A DNA stretch of 64,000 bases from Streptomyces cyaneus (GTDB lineage Bacteria; Actinomycetota; Actinomycetes; Streptomycetales; Streptomycetaceae): positions 620,001-684,000 of the forward strand of contig NZ_RQJW01000005.1 in assembly GCF_004028635.1 (NCBI RefSeq). The letters run 5' to 3'. Positions 39,944 through 47,399 of this stretch are shown in pieces. The position numbers and the translations under genes are program-made. Position 1 is the stretch's first letter. The number at the start of each line of letters is the position of its first letter. The notes beneath the pieces are model-generated. The model made no database searches. It was given only the letters and a program-made list of their open reading frames with translations, and was not told where the DNA came from.

Positions 39944-40966
39944 GTGGCCAAGGTGACTCGCGATGACGTGGCACGGCTGGCAGGGACTTCCACTGCCGTC
40001 GTCAGTTACGTCATCAACAACGGACCCCGGCCGGTTGCCCCGGCCACGCGCGAGCGTGTCCTCGCCGCGATCAAGGAACTGGGGTACCGGCCCGACCGGG
40101 TCGCCCAGGCGATGGCCTCGCGGCGCACGGATCTCATAGGCCTGATCGTGCCGGACGCGCGCCAGCCCTTCTTCGGGGAGATGGCGCACGCGGTCGAGTG
40201 GGCCGCCGCCGAGCGCGGAAAGATGGTCCTCGTCGGCAACTCCGACTACGTCGGCGAGCGCGAGGTCCACTATCTGCGGGCGTTCCTGGGGATGCGGGTC
40301 TCGGGGCTCATCCTGGTCTCCCACGCTCTGAACGACCTGGCCGCCGCCGAGATCGAGGCCTGGGACGCCCGGGTCGTCCTGCTGCACGAGCGGCCGGAGG
40401 CCATCGACGACGTCGCCGTCGTCACCGACGACCTCGGCGGCGCCCAGCTCGCCGTACGCCACCTGCTGGAGCACGGCTACGAGTACGTCGCCTGTGTGGG
40501 CGGCACCGCCGAGACCCCGGCGGTCGGCGACCCGGTCTCCGACCACGTCGAGGGCTGGCGGCGCGCGATGGCCGAGGCCGGGATCCCGACGGAGGGGCGG
40601 CTGTTCGAGGCGCCGTACAACCGCTACGACGCGTATCGCGTAGCGCTCGACATCCTGTCCGGGCCCCACCGTCCGCCCGCGATCTTCTGCTCCACCGACG
40701 ACCAGGCGATCGGCGTGCTGCGGGCGGCGCGGGAGCTGCGGATCGACGTGCCCGGGGAGCTGGCTGTCGCCGGGTTCGACGACATCAAGGAGGCGGCGCT
40801 GGCGGATCCGCCGCTGACGACGATCGCGTCCGACCGGTCAGCGATGGCGCGGGCCGCCGTGGATCTGGTCCTCGATGACGGACTGCGGGTTGCCGGGTCG
40901 CGGCGTGAGCGGTTGAAGGTGTTTCCGTCGCGCTTGGTGGTACGGCGGTCCTGCGGCTGCAAGTGA
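39944..40966 (+). CDS. LacI family transcriptional regulator
   Basis: A 340-residue LacI/GalR repressor. The N-terminal HTH and hinge (KVTRDDVARLAGTSTAVVSYVINNGPRPVAPATRERVLAAIKELGY) are complete. The effector domain follows, with LIGLIVPDARQPFFGEMAHAVE, FCSTDDQAIGVLRAARE and VAGFDDIKEAALADPPLTTI, the last being the usual subdomain-crossing signature. The GTG at 39944 is the start. No sugar transporter or catabolic gene lies nearby, so the effector is unknown. Its position after glnR looks conserved in the genus. Confidence 0.92.
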   Translation: MAKVTRDDVARLAGTSTAVVSYVINNGPRPVAPATRERVLAAIKELGYRPDRVAQAMASRRTDLIGLIVPDARQPFFGEMAHAVEWAAAERGKMVLVGNSDYVGEREVHYLRAFLGMRVSGLILVSHALNDLAAAEIEAWDARVVLLHERPEAIDDVAVVTDDLGGAQLAVRHLLEHGYEYVACVGGTAETPAVGDPVSDHVEGWRRAMAEAGIPTEGRLFEAPYNRYDAYRVALDILSGPHRPPAIFCSTDDQAIGVLRAARELRIDVPGELAVAGFDDIKEAALADPPLTTIASDRSAMARAAVDLVLDDGLRVAGSRRERLKVFPSRLVVRRSCGCK

Positions 40967-41059
40967 GGGCCGGGCCGGCTTTCATGAAGCCTGTCTGAGA
41001 GGCCTCACCAAGCCGCGAGAACGGTCTTTACATCGGGCATACGACCTTCTGCCGGGCTT

Positions 41060-41087
41060 CTCAGGGAGCACTCAGGAAGCTCTCATG
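41060..41087. promoter_or_regulatory. Three CTCAGG direct repeats at 11-bp spacing upstream of htrA-like gene
   Basis: CTCAGG at 41060, CTCAGG at 41071 and CTCATG at 41082 are spaced exactly 11 bp, one helical turn, as in operators of OmpR/PhoB-family regulators. They end 23 bp before the protease start, so they fit control by the response regulator encoded downstream. Confidence 0.5.
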
Positions 41088-41109
41088 GTCGGGCGACAAG
41101 CTCATTGTC

Positions 41110-42201
41110 ATGACCGAGAGCTTCCGCCGCGACGGCGAGTACGAGCAGTACACGAACCCCCACCAGGGCGCCCAGCAGCACGCCTCCTCCCCCGTGAACC
41201 CCGAGTGGCCGCCCCCGCCGGCGTACCAGCCGGCCGCACAGGCCGAAGCCGGTACCGGCGTCCCTGCCGGCGGAGCCCCCACCGCTCTCCTCACCGAGCC
41301 CGTCGCCCAGCCGCCGAAGACACGGCGCCGCCCCCGCGGCCCGGTCGCGCTGCTCGCCGCCGTGGCGATCGTCGCCGCGGCGATCGGCGGCGGCACGGCG
41401 TACGGCATCCAGGAGCTGACCGGCAACGACACCGTCGCCACCACCAGCTCCACCAGCACCAACGTCGTCCCCTCCAGCCAGAAGGGCACGGTCTCCGGCG
41501 TCGCCAAGGCGGTCAGCCCCAGCATCGTCGAGATCAACGCGACCTCGAACGCCGGATCCTCCACCGGCTCGGGCGTGATCATCACCAGTGACGGCGAGAT
41601 CGTCACCAACAACCACGTCGTCTCCGGCGCCTCGTCGATCAAGGTGAGGACCAGCGACGGCAAGCAGTACACCGCCGAGGTCGTCGGCACCGACAGCAGC
41701 AAGGACCTCGCGCTGATCAAGCTGCAGAACGCCTCCGGGCTCACGGTGGCCACCCTCGGCGACTCCTCCGGCGTCCAGGTCGGCGACCAGGTCGTGGCGA
41801 TCGGCTCCCCCGAGGGCCTGACCGGCACGGTCACCAGCGGCATCGTGTCCGCGCTCAACCGGGACGTGACCGTCTCGACGGACGAGAGCCAGGGCCAGCA
41901 GCAACAGCAGCAGGGCGGCGGCGGGTGGCCGTTCGAGTTCGGCGGTCAGCAGTTCAACGGCGACACCGGTTCGTCGACGACGACGTACAAGGCGATCCAG
42001 ACGGACGCGTCCCTGAACCCCGGCAACTCCGGCGGCGCGCTGATCGACATGAACGGCAACATCATCGGCATCAACTCAGCGATGTACTCGGCCTCCGGCT
42101 CGAGTTCGTCCGACGCGGGCAGCGTGGGCCTCGGCTTCGCCATCCCGATCAACACCGTCAAGTCCGACCTGGCGAAGCTGCGGTCGGGTTCGCAGAGCTG
42201 A
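41110..42201 (+). CDS. Membrane-anchored HtrA-like trypsin-type protease
   Basis: A 363-residue serine protease. A ~75-residue Pro/Gln-rich cytoplasmic region precedes a single helix (GPVALLAAVAIVAAAIGGGTAYGI). The protease domain has His in IVTNNHVVSGA, Asp in SSKDLALIKL and the nucleophile in LNPGNSGGALID. A Gln/Gly-rich loop (residues ~255-285) sits inside the domain. No PDZ domain follows, unlike classical DegP. Its role is likely quality control of secreted proteins outside the membrane. A two-component system follows directly, a common partnership for envelope-stress proteases. Confidence 0.92.
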   Translation: MTESFRRDGEYEQYTNPHQGAQQHASSPVNPEWPPPPAYQPAAQAEAGTGVPAGGAPTALLTEPVAQPPKTRRRPRGPVALLAAVAIVAAAIGGGTAYGIQELTGNDTVATTSSTSTNVVPSSQKGTVSGVAKAVSPSIVEINATSNAGSSTGSGVIITSDGEIVTNNHVVSGASSIKVRTSDGKQYTAEVVGTDSSKDLALIKLQNASGLTVATLGDSSGVQVGDQVVAIGSPEGLTGTVTSGIVSALNRDVTVSTDESQGQQQQQQGGGGWPFEFGGQQFNGDTGSSTTTYKAIQTDASLNPGNSGGALIDMNGNIIGINSAMYSASGSSSSDAGSVGLGFAIPINTVKSDLAKLRSGSQS

Positions 42202-42240
42202 CCCGCAGGCTGACCCCGCAGGCTGACCCCGCAGAGCTGA
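42191..42240. repeat. GCAGGCTGACCCC tandem repeat
   Basis: Around the stop codon of the htrA-like gene, four imperfect copies of a ~13-bp unit (CGCAGAGCTGACC, CGCAGGCTGACCC, CGCAGGCTGACCC, CGCAGAGCTGA) run head to tail. Confidence 0.7.
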
Positions 42241-42251
42241 AGGAGTACGTC

Positions 42252-42449
42252 GTGATCAAGCAGGTTGAGCAGGTTGAGCACACCGCTACCGGCGTCGGTC
42301 CCGCCGACCTCGCCCTGGCCCTCGCGGTCGCCGGCGCCCTGCACGCGCCGACCGCCCCGTCCCGGGCGCCGGAACTGGCGACCGCCCGCCCGAGCGCGGG
42401 TCGCCGGGCCGCTGCCGCCCGCGGCCGCCGCCGTACCGTACGAGGCTGA
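42252..42449 (+). CDS. Small basic protein, unknown
   Basis: A 65-residue gene with GTG start at 42252 and a strong ribosome site (AAGGAG, 6 bases upstream). The product starts IKQVEQVEHTATGVGPADLALALAVAGALHAP and ends in an Arg/Ala-rich tail (GRRAAAARGRRRTVRG). There is no signal peptide and no recognised domain. It lies between the protease and the two-component genes, in the same direction, so it may be part of that transcript. Confidence 0.5.
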   Translation: MIKQVEQVEHTATGVGPADLALALAVAGALHAPTAPSRAPELATARPSAGRRAAAARGRRRTVRG

Positions 42450-42529
42450 GAAAGCCCGGAAACATGCGACGCTGAAGGCGTTCAGCCGATCAGCCCCTCC
42501 GTCCCACCGCACCCGAGGATCCCGAGCCC

Positions 42530-43267
42530 ATGAGCCCCGCCGATGGCGACCGTGACCCCCAGCGCATCCTGATCGTCGACGACGAGCCGGCGGTGCGTGA
42601 AGCACTCCAGCGCAGCCTCGCCTTCGAGGGGTACGACACCGAGGTCGCGGTCGACGGCGCCGACGCCCTGGAGAAGGCGACGGCCTACCGGCCCGACCTG
42701 GTGGTCCTGGACATCCAGATGCCCCGCATGGACGGCCTGACCGCCGCCCGCCGCATCCGTGGCGCCGGCGACACGACGCCGATCCTCATGCTGACGGCCC
42801 GTGACACGGTCGGCGACCGCGTGACGGGACTGGATGCCGGGGCCGACGACTACCTGGTCAAGCCCTTCGAACTGGACGAACTCTTCGCCCGGGTCCGCGC
42901 CCTGCTGCGACGCAGCTCCTACTCGGCGGCGGCCGGTGCGGGCGCGGTGGAGGAGGACGAGGCGCTGACCTTCGCCGACCTGCGCATGGACCTCGCGACG
43001 CGCGAGGTGACGCGGGGTGGGCGGCCGGTGGAGCTGACCCGTACGGAGTTCACGCTGCTGGAGATGTTCATGGCGCATCCGCGCCAGGTGCTGACGCGTG
43101 AGCAGATCCTGAAGGCCGTGTGGGGCTTCGACTTCGAGCCGTCGTCGAACTCGCTGGACGTGTACGTCATGTACCTGCGCCGCAAGACCGAGGCGGGCGG
43201 CGAGCCGAGGCTCGTGCACACGGTTCGGGGTGTGGGGTATGTGCTGCGGCAGGGCGGGGCGGAGTGA
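42530..43267 (+). CDS. OmpR-family response regulator
   Basis: A 245-residue regulator. The receiver is intact: acidic pair Asp17/Asp18, phospho-acceptor Asp61 in VVLDIQMPRMDG, Thr89 and Lys111 in DYLVKPFE. The winged helix (~150-240) carries LTRTEFTLLEMFMAHPRQVLTREQIL and VYVMYLRRKTEAGG, of the MprA/CutR-like subgroup. Its stop overlaps the histidine kinase start by 4 bases (GTGA), so the two proteins are made together. The likely target is the htrA-like gene upstream, through its 11-bp-spaced repeats; this is inference. Confidence 0.93.
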   Translation: MSPADGDRDPQRILIVDDEPAVREALQRSLAFEGYDTEVAVDGADALEKATAYRPDLVVLDIQMPRMDGLTAARRIRGAGDTTPILMLTARDTVGDRVTGLDAGADDYLVKPFELDELFARVRALLRRSSYSAAAGAGAVEEDEALTFADLRMDLATREVTRGGRPVELTRTEFTLLEMFMAHPRQVLTREQILKAVWGFDFEPSSNSLDVYVMYLRRKTEAGGEPRLVHTVRGVGYVLRQGGAE

Positions 43268-44706
43268 ACAGGGTTCTACGCCGGTTCAGGTCGCTGCCGA
43301 TCCGGACGCGGCTGTCGTTGCTGGTGGCGGCTGCGGTGGCGTTCGCGGTGGCGGCGGTTTCGGTGACGTGTTGGTTCATCGTGCAAGGGAAGCTGTACGA
43401 CCAGGTCGACCAGGACCTGGAGCAGATGGTGCGCAAACCGGACACGCTCGATTCGGTCATCAGCACCTGCTCCCGGACCCCGCAGCAGGGCACTGAGGGA
43501 GGCCGGTTCGGGATCAACTACATCCAGCTGGTCAAGGAGGAGGGCGATCCCTGCGTCAGCCGGTTCTCGCGGGGCACCGTCAAGGTGACCGACTCCGACA
43601 AGGAGTTGCTCAAGACCGCGGAGCGCATCGGCCAGGGCACCAAACGCAACGGCACCGACGAGGACGGCAACAAGGTCCGCGCACTGACCGTGTACCTGGG
43701 CGTCGACGCTTCCGACGGGAAGCCGGTGGGCGTGCTCGTGGCAGCCCCGTTGAGCGGCACCCAGTCCACCCTCAACGAACTCGCCCTCATCCTCCTCCTC
43801 GTCTCCGGCATCGGAGTCGTAGGTGCCGGAGCCGCCGGCCTCGCGGTCGCCCGGGCCGGCCTCCGTCCCGTCGACAAACTCACCGACGCCGTAGAGCACG
43901 TGGCCCGCACCGAGGACCTGAACATCCGCATCCCGGTCGAGGACGACAGCGAGGACGAGGTGGCCCGGCTCTCCCGTTCCTTCAACTCCATGACCTCCGC
44001 CCTGGCCAGCTCCCGCGAACTCCAGCAGCAGCTCATCGCCGACGCCGGCCACGAACTGCGCACCCCCCTCACCTCCCTCCGCACCAACATCGAGCTCCTC
44101 ACCCGCAGCGAGGAGACGGGCCGCCCGATCCCGGAGGCCGACCGCAAGGCGCTGCTCGCCTCCGTCAAGGCTCAGATGACCGAACTGGCCGCACTGATAG
44201 GCGACTTGCAGGAGCTGTCCCGCTCCGAGGGCCAGCGTGGCGAACGCGTCCAGGTGATCTCGCTGGAGGAAACGGTCGAGTCCGCCCTGCGCCGGGCACG
44301 ACTGCGCGGCCCGGAGCTGACGATCACCGCCGACCTTCAGCCCTGGTACGTACGGGCAGAACCGGCGGCCCTCGAACGCGCTGTGGTCAACATCCTCGAC
44401 AACGCGGTGAAGTTCAGCCCCGAGGGCGGCGCGATCGAGGTGCAACTCGCCGACGGTGTCCTGACCGTCCGCGACCACGGCCCCGGCATCCCCGCCGACG
44501 AACTCCCCCACGTCTTCGACCGCTTCTGGCGCTCACCGAGCGCACGGGCCCTGCCGGGCTCGGGACTGGGCCTGTCGATCGTGGCCCGTACGGTCGGGCA
44601 GGCGGGCGGCCAGGTCACGCTGGCCCGCGCGCAGGACGGCGGCACGGTGGCGACGGTACGGCTGCCGGGGGCGCCGACGCCGCCGCCTGCGGAGCCGCAG
44701 GAGTAG
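43264..44706 (+). CDS. Sensor histidine kinase
   Basis: A 480-residue membrane kinase. Two helices (LSLLVAAAVAFAVAAVSVTCWFIV and ELALILLLVSGIGVVGAGAAGLAVA) bracket a ~135-residue extracellular sensor that contains two Cys (STCSRTPQ and DPCVSRF). A disulfide there could report envelope redox or secretion stress. A HAMP segment, the H-box DAGHELRTPLTSLRTN, the N-box NILDNAVKFSPEGG and the G-boxes DHGPGIP and GSGLGLSIV follow. It overlaps and is coupled to the response regulator. Confidence 0.93.
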   Translation: MNRVLRRFRSLPIRTRLSLLVAAAVAFAVAAVSVTCWFIVQGKLYDQVDQDLEQMVRKPDTLDSVISTCSRTPQQGTEGGRFGINYIQLVKEEGDPCVSRFSRGTVKVTDSDKELLKTAERIGQGTKRNGTDEDGNKVRALTVYLGVDASDGKPVGVLVAAPLSGTQSTLNELALILLLVSGIGVVGAGAAGLAVARAGLRPVDKLTDAVEHVARTEDLNIRIPVEDDSEDEVARLSRSFNSMTSALASSRELQQQLIADAGHELRTPLTSLRTNIELLTRSEETGRPIPEADRKALLASVKAQMTELAALIGDLQELSRSEGQRGERVQVISLEETVESALRRARLRGPELTITADLQPWYVRAEPAALERAVVNILDNAVKFSPEGGAIEVQLADGVLTVRDHGPGIPADELPHVFDRFWRSPSARALPGSGLGLSIVARTVGQAGGQVTLARAQDGGTVATVRLPGAPTPPPAEPQE

Positions 44707-44767
44707 TCACGTTCGGTACCCCGCACGTCTACCGCTACGGCCCCGCTACGGAGTTGCTCTCCCAAAG

Positions 44768-44800
44768 CGGCCGGGAAGTAGATCCGCTTCCCGGCCGTTT
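44768..44800 (+). terminator. Hairpin terminator (copy 1)
   Basis: CGGCCGGGAAG-N8-CTTCCCGGCCG followed by TTT. It ends the two-component operon. A near copy sits at 46817 in front of the paralogous small gene. Confidence 0.8.
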
Positions 44801-44828
44801 CCCCCTAGGCTTGAGGCGAGGGGGAGCC

Positions 44829-45311
44829 ATGTTGAAGAATTCGCTGCCGAAAATCGCGCTGTGGATCGCCTTGGGCCTCGTGTTCACAGCGGGTGCCGTC
44901 TCGCTCCTCGTTCTGACGGTGGTGTCGGGGTCGGACGAGGAGCCGGACCGGGGCGGGGGCGCCGGGTCGACCAGTTGGCACACGACGCGGCCGGAGACGA
45001 CCGACGACCCCGGTGACACCGATGGGCCGACCGAGGAACCGACGGAACCGGACCCGGGGACGTCCTCGGAACCGAGCGGCGGTGGGACCGTCCCATCGAC
45101 GCCGGTGACCGTAGTGACCCAGACCGTCGTCGCGGTGCCCTCGGGCGGGGGCGGCAGCGACGGCCCAGGCGCACTGATCACAGCCCTCGGCTCCCTGCTG
45201 AGCGGCGCCGCGGCGGTCGGCACACTGCTCCACGCGGTCCATCTGAGCCGCCAGAACCGCAGCGCCACCGCGGCGACGGACGACGACGCGAGGTCGGCGA
45301 CCAGTTCTTGA
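44829..45311 (+). CDS. Small membrane protein with a Thr/Pro/Asp-rich central region (paralogue 1)
   Basis: A 160-residue protein. An N-terminal helix (IALWIALGLVFTAGAVSLLVLTVV) is followed by ~70 residues rich in Thr, Pro, Asp, Glu and Gly, then PVTVVTQTVVAVPSGGG. A second hydrophobic stretch (ALGSLLSGAAAVGTLLHAVHL) precedes a short polar tail. GGGGGAG lies just before the ATG at 44829. It is clearly paralogous to the gene at 46878, including its upstream hairpin. Its function is unknown. Confidence 0.75.
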   Translation: MLKNSLPKIALWIALGLVFTAGAVSLLVLTVVSGSDEEPDRGGGAGSTSWHTTRPETTDDPGDTDGPTEEPTEPDPGTSSEPSGGGTVPSTPVTVVTQTVVAVPSGGGGSDGPGALITALGSLLSGAAAVGTLLHAVHLSRQNRSATAATDDDARSATSS

Positions 45312-45900
45312 CGCCGGCCAGGACGGACGTCCACGAGGTCGCGCCGAAGACGAGTACCAGACCGTACAGACGTTGCCGATGTCGTGATCAACGTCCTCGA
45401 CCTGGTCGCCCTCTGATCACTCCGAGGCGCCCTCGGACCCGGCCCCCCACTCACTCGGGGTCGGCCGATCGGCCGAGGGGCGGCCAGGGGAGCAGGCGGG
45501 ACCCGGCCTTTCGGCCGAGGCGAATCAAAGGCGAGGGACGCGACAGTTGGTGGTGCGGCGCCCGGCCCGACGCCCTCCCCCCGGACCGGGCCGGGCGCCG
45601 TCGCGGAACATGATCGCGAACGCATACGGCAACGGCCACGGTTCCCTGCCGCGCACCCGACGTCCACGGTCGCGGCGAAGGGGTCCGTACCGCCCAGGGG
45701 GCCGCGCATTCATGTGAAGCGGCAGCAGGCCAAAGCCAGGAAAAACCCGACAGACACCCCCACCCAGCTGTCGATGTCCTGTCATCCTCACCTGATTCCG
45801 ACCCTACTCGCGAGTTCTCTGCAATCTTCCTGGCTGTCAGACAGGTGCCGGACGTACCAGTCGGCGCCTGTGCACAGCAGACAGGAGTGAGCCAACCCCC
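45312..45900. other. Intergenic region with GC hairpins, no supported gene
   Basis: Nothing convincing is encoded. A perfect 13-bp inverted repeat GGCGCCCGGCCCG (45557-45569) / CGGGCCGGGCGCC (45587-45599) can fold into a terminator-like hairpin. Two short runs of GGCCGATCGGCCGAGG and CGGCCTTTCGGCCGAGG are also self-complementary. A forward frame ending at 45416 (VADVVINVLDLVAL) looks faintly protein-like but has no start. The last ~100 bp hold the promoter region of the secreted protein gene at 45901. Confidence 0.5.
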
Positions 45901-46776
45901 ATGCGACTCATTCGCAAATCGAAGCTCGGGAAGGGCGCCAAGAAGAGCGCCCTGATCACCGCCTCCACCGCCCTCGCCATAGCCGGCGTGCTGACCGGCA
46001 CCGGAACCGCGCAGGCGGCCGGGAACGGGCCGGGCGGCGCGTCGAACATCCGGGGTACGGACCCCGGGAACACCGACCTGATGATCGAGCGGCTCTGCAA
46101 CCAGGAGGGGAGCCTGACCGGCGTCTACGGCGCCTACAACGTCGACACCGGCGAGTTCAAGACGCAGGACGAGTACCTGCGGGACGTCTTCGGGCTGTGG
46201 AAGCCCGCCGGGCCGTGGGAGCTGTTCCGCGGCTGGTGCGGTTACGCCGAGGCGTCCACCTGGTCCACCAAGGGCGCGACGGTCCGCACCTCGCCGTGGA
46301 TCGGCAACCGCGGTTCGAAGGACGACAAGGAGACCTTCGTCAGCAGCTACGGCACCAAGACGTTCGCCAAGAAGAGCGTCGGCGGCACCATCGGCCTCTC
46401 CCTCGCCAAGAGCATCTTCTCGGGCAGCGTGGGCGGCAGCGCCGGCTACGAGTGGGGCTGGGAGAAGGAGTCCAAGTTCGAGCGCCGCAGCGAGAAGACC
46501 ATCCCGCCGTGCACCCAGGTCGCCGTGACCTGGACGCCGTACCAGCGCGTGGTGCGCGTGAACCCGGTCTTCTACGTCGAGGACTACCAGTGGAACAAGG
46601 GTGACGGCGACGTCACCACGCACACCTGGCGCGGCCGGGACGCGAGCTGGAAGACGATCTACTCGTACGGCTACTACATCGACGGCGTCTCCGACAAGCT
46701 CCTGCCCAACGGGCAGCCCGACGGCCGCGAGGACAAGGTGGAGGAGAAGCTGGACCCGGGCACCTGCGCCAAGTAG
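45901..46776 (+). CDS. Secreted aerolysin-like (beta-pore-forming type) protein
   Basis: A 291-residue secreted protein. A basic start and signal peptide (SALITASTALAIAGVLTGTGTAQA-AG) precede a domain with two Cys (ERLCNQ, RGWCGYAEA). Residues ~155-225 alternate small and polar residues (KTFAKKSVGGTIGLSLAKSI, then FSGSVGGSAGYEWGWEKESK). IPPCTQVAVTWTPYQRVVRV follows, corresponding to the VPP-x-V strand that closes the aerolysin/ETX-MTX2 stem module. The resemblance is by pattern only. AGGAGTGAG lies ~10 bases before the ATG. It is flanked on both sides by paralogous small membrane proteins. Confidence 0.6.
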   Translation: MRLIRKSKLGKGAKKSALITASTALAIAGVLTGTGTAQAAGNGPGGASNIRGTDPGNTDLMIERLCNQEGSLTGVYGAYNVDTGEFKTQDEYLRDVFGLWKPAGPWELFRGWCGYAEASTWSTKGATVRTSPWIGNRGSKDDKETFVSSYGTKTFAKKSVGGTIGLSLAKSIFSGSVGGSAGYEWGWEKESKFERRSEKTIPPCTQVAVTWTPYQRVVRVNPVFYVEDYQWNKGDGDVTTHTWRGRDASWKTIYSYGYYIDGVSDKLLPNGQPDGREDKVEEKLDPGTCAK

Positions 46777-46816
46777 GGGTCCCCAGGCGCCACTTGGCGC
46801 ACTTTCTCACCCAAGG

Positions 46817-46849
46817 CGGCCGGGAACGTGATCCACTTCCCGGCCGTTT
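46817..46849 (+). terminator. Hairpin terminator (copy 2)
   Basis: CGGCCGGGAA-N10-TTCCCGGCCG followed by TTT, ending the secreted protein gene. It closely resembles the hairpin at 44768. Confidence 0.8.
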
Positions 46850-46877
46850 CTCCTTACGCTTGGGGCGAGGGGGAGCC

Positions 46878-47300
46878 ATGTCGAAGAACTCGTCACCGAA
46901 GATCGCCCTGTGGATCACCGTGGGTCTGTTGTTCACGGCAGGAGCCGTCTCGCTCCTCGTCGTGGCGGCGACCTCGGGGTCGCGCGGGACTCCTCCCTCC
47001 GGGCACCCGTCGACCAGTTGGTACACCACGCAGCCGCCGTACACGGGTGATCCCGGCGCCACCGAGGAACCGACCGCACCCGGTGAACCGACCCCTGTCA
47101 CCGTCGTGACCCAGACCGTCGTCGCGGTGAACCCGGGTGGCGGCGGAGGCGACGGCCCCGGCTCACTGATCGCGGCCTTCGGCTCCCTGTTGAGCGGCGC
47201 GGCAGCGGTCGGCACCCTGCTCCACGCCGTCCACCTGAGCCGGCAGAACCGCAACGCCACGGCGAGGGACGACGACGCGACTCCGGCTCCGTCCTCGTAG
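46878..47300 (+). CDS. Small membrane protein (paralogue 2)
   Basis: A 140-residue paralogue of the protein at 44829: the N-terminal KIALWITVGLLFTAGAVSLLVV helix, the TPVTVVTQTVVAVNPGGGGG segment and the GSLLSGAAAVGTLLHAVHLS helix are nearly identical, while the Thr/Pro-rich linker between them is shorter and different. The GGGGGAG ribosome site and the hairpin upstream are also duplicated. Topology suggests two spans with an external linker. Its function is unknown. Confidence 0.75.
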   Translation: MSKNSSPKIALWITVGLLFTAGAVSLLVVAATSGSRGTPPSGHPSTSWYTTQPPYTGDPGATEEPTAPGEPTPVTVVTQTVVAVNPGGGGGDGPGSLIAAFGSLLSGAAAVGTLLHAVHLSRQNRNATARDDDATPAPSS

Positions 47301-47399
47301 GCGCCCCAAAGCACGTCCGAGCACGGCAACCTTTCCCTCCACAGCTTCGACAGGCAAGTGACGTGAGCCCCCCACCACTTGACCTGAACGGAAGCAGCC

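Noticed and set aside
45312..45420. Protein-like end (VADVVINVLDLVAL) after the first small membrane protein
   Set aside because: No start codon or upstream continuation, and an overlapping frame looks equally plausible.
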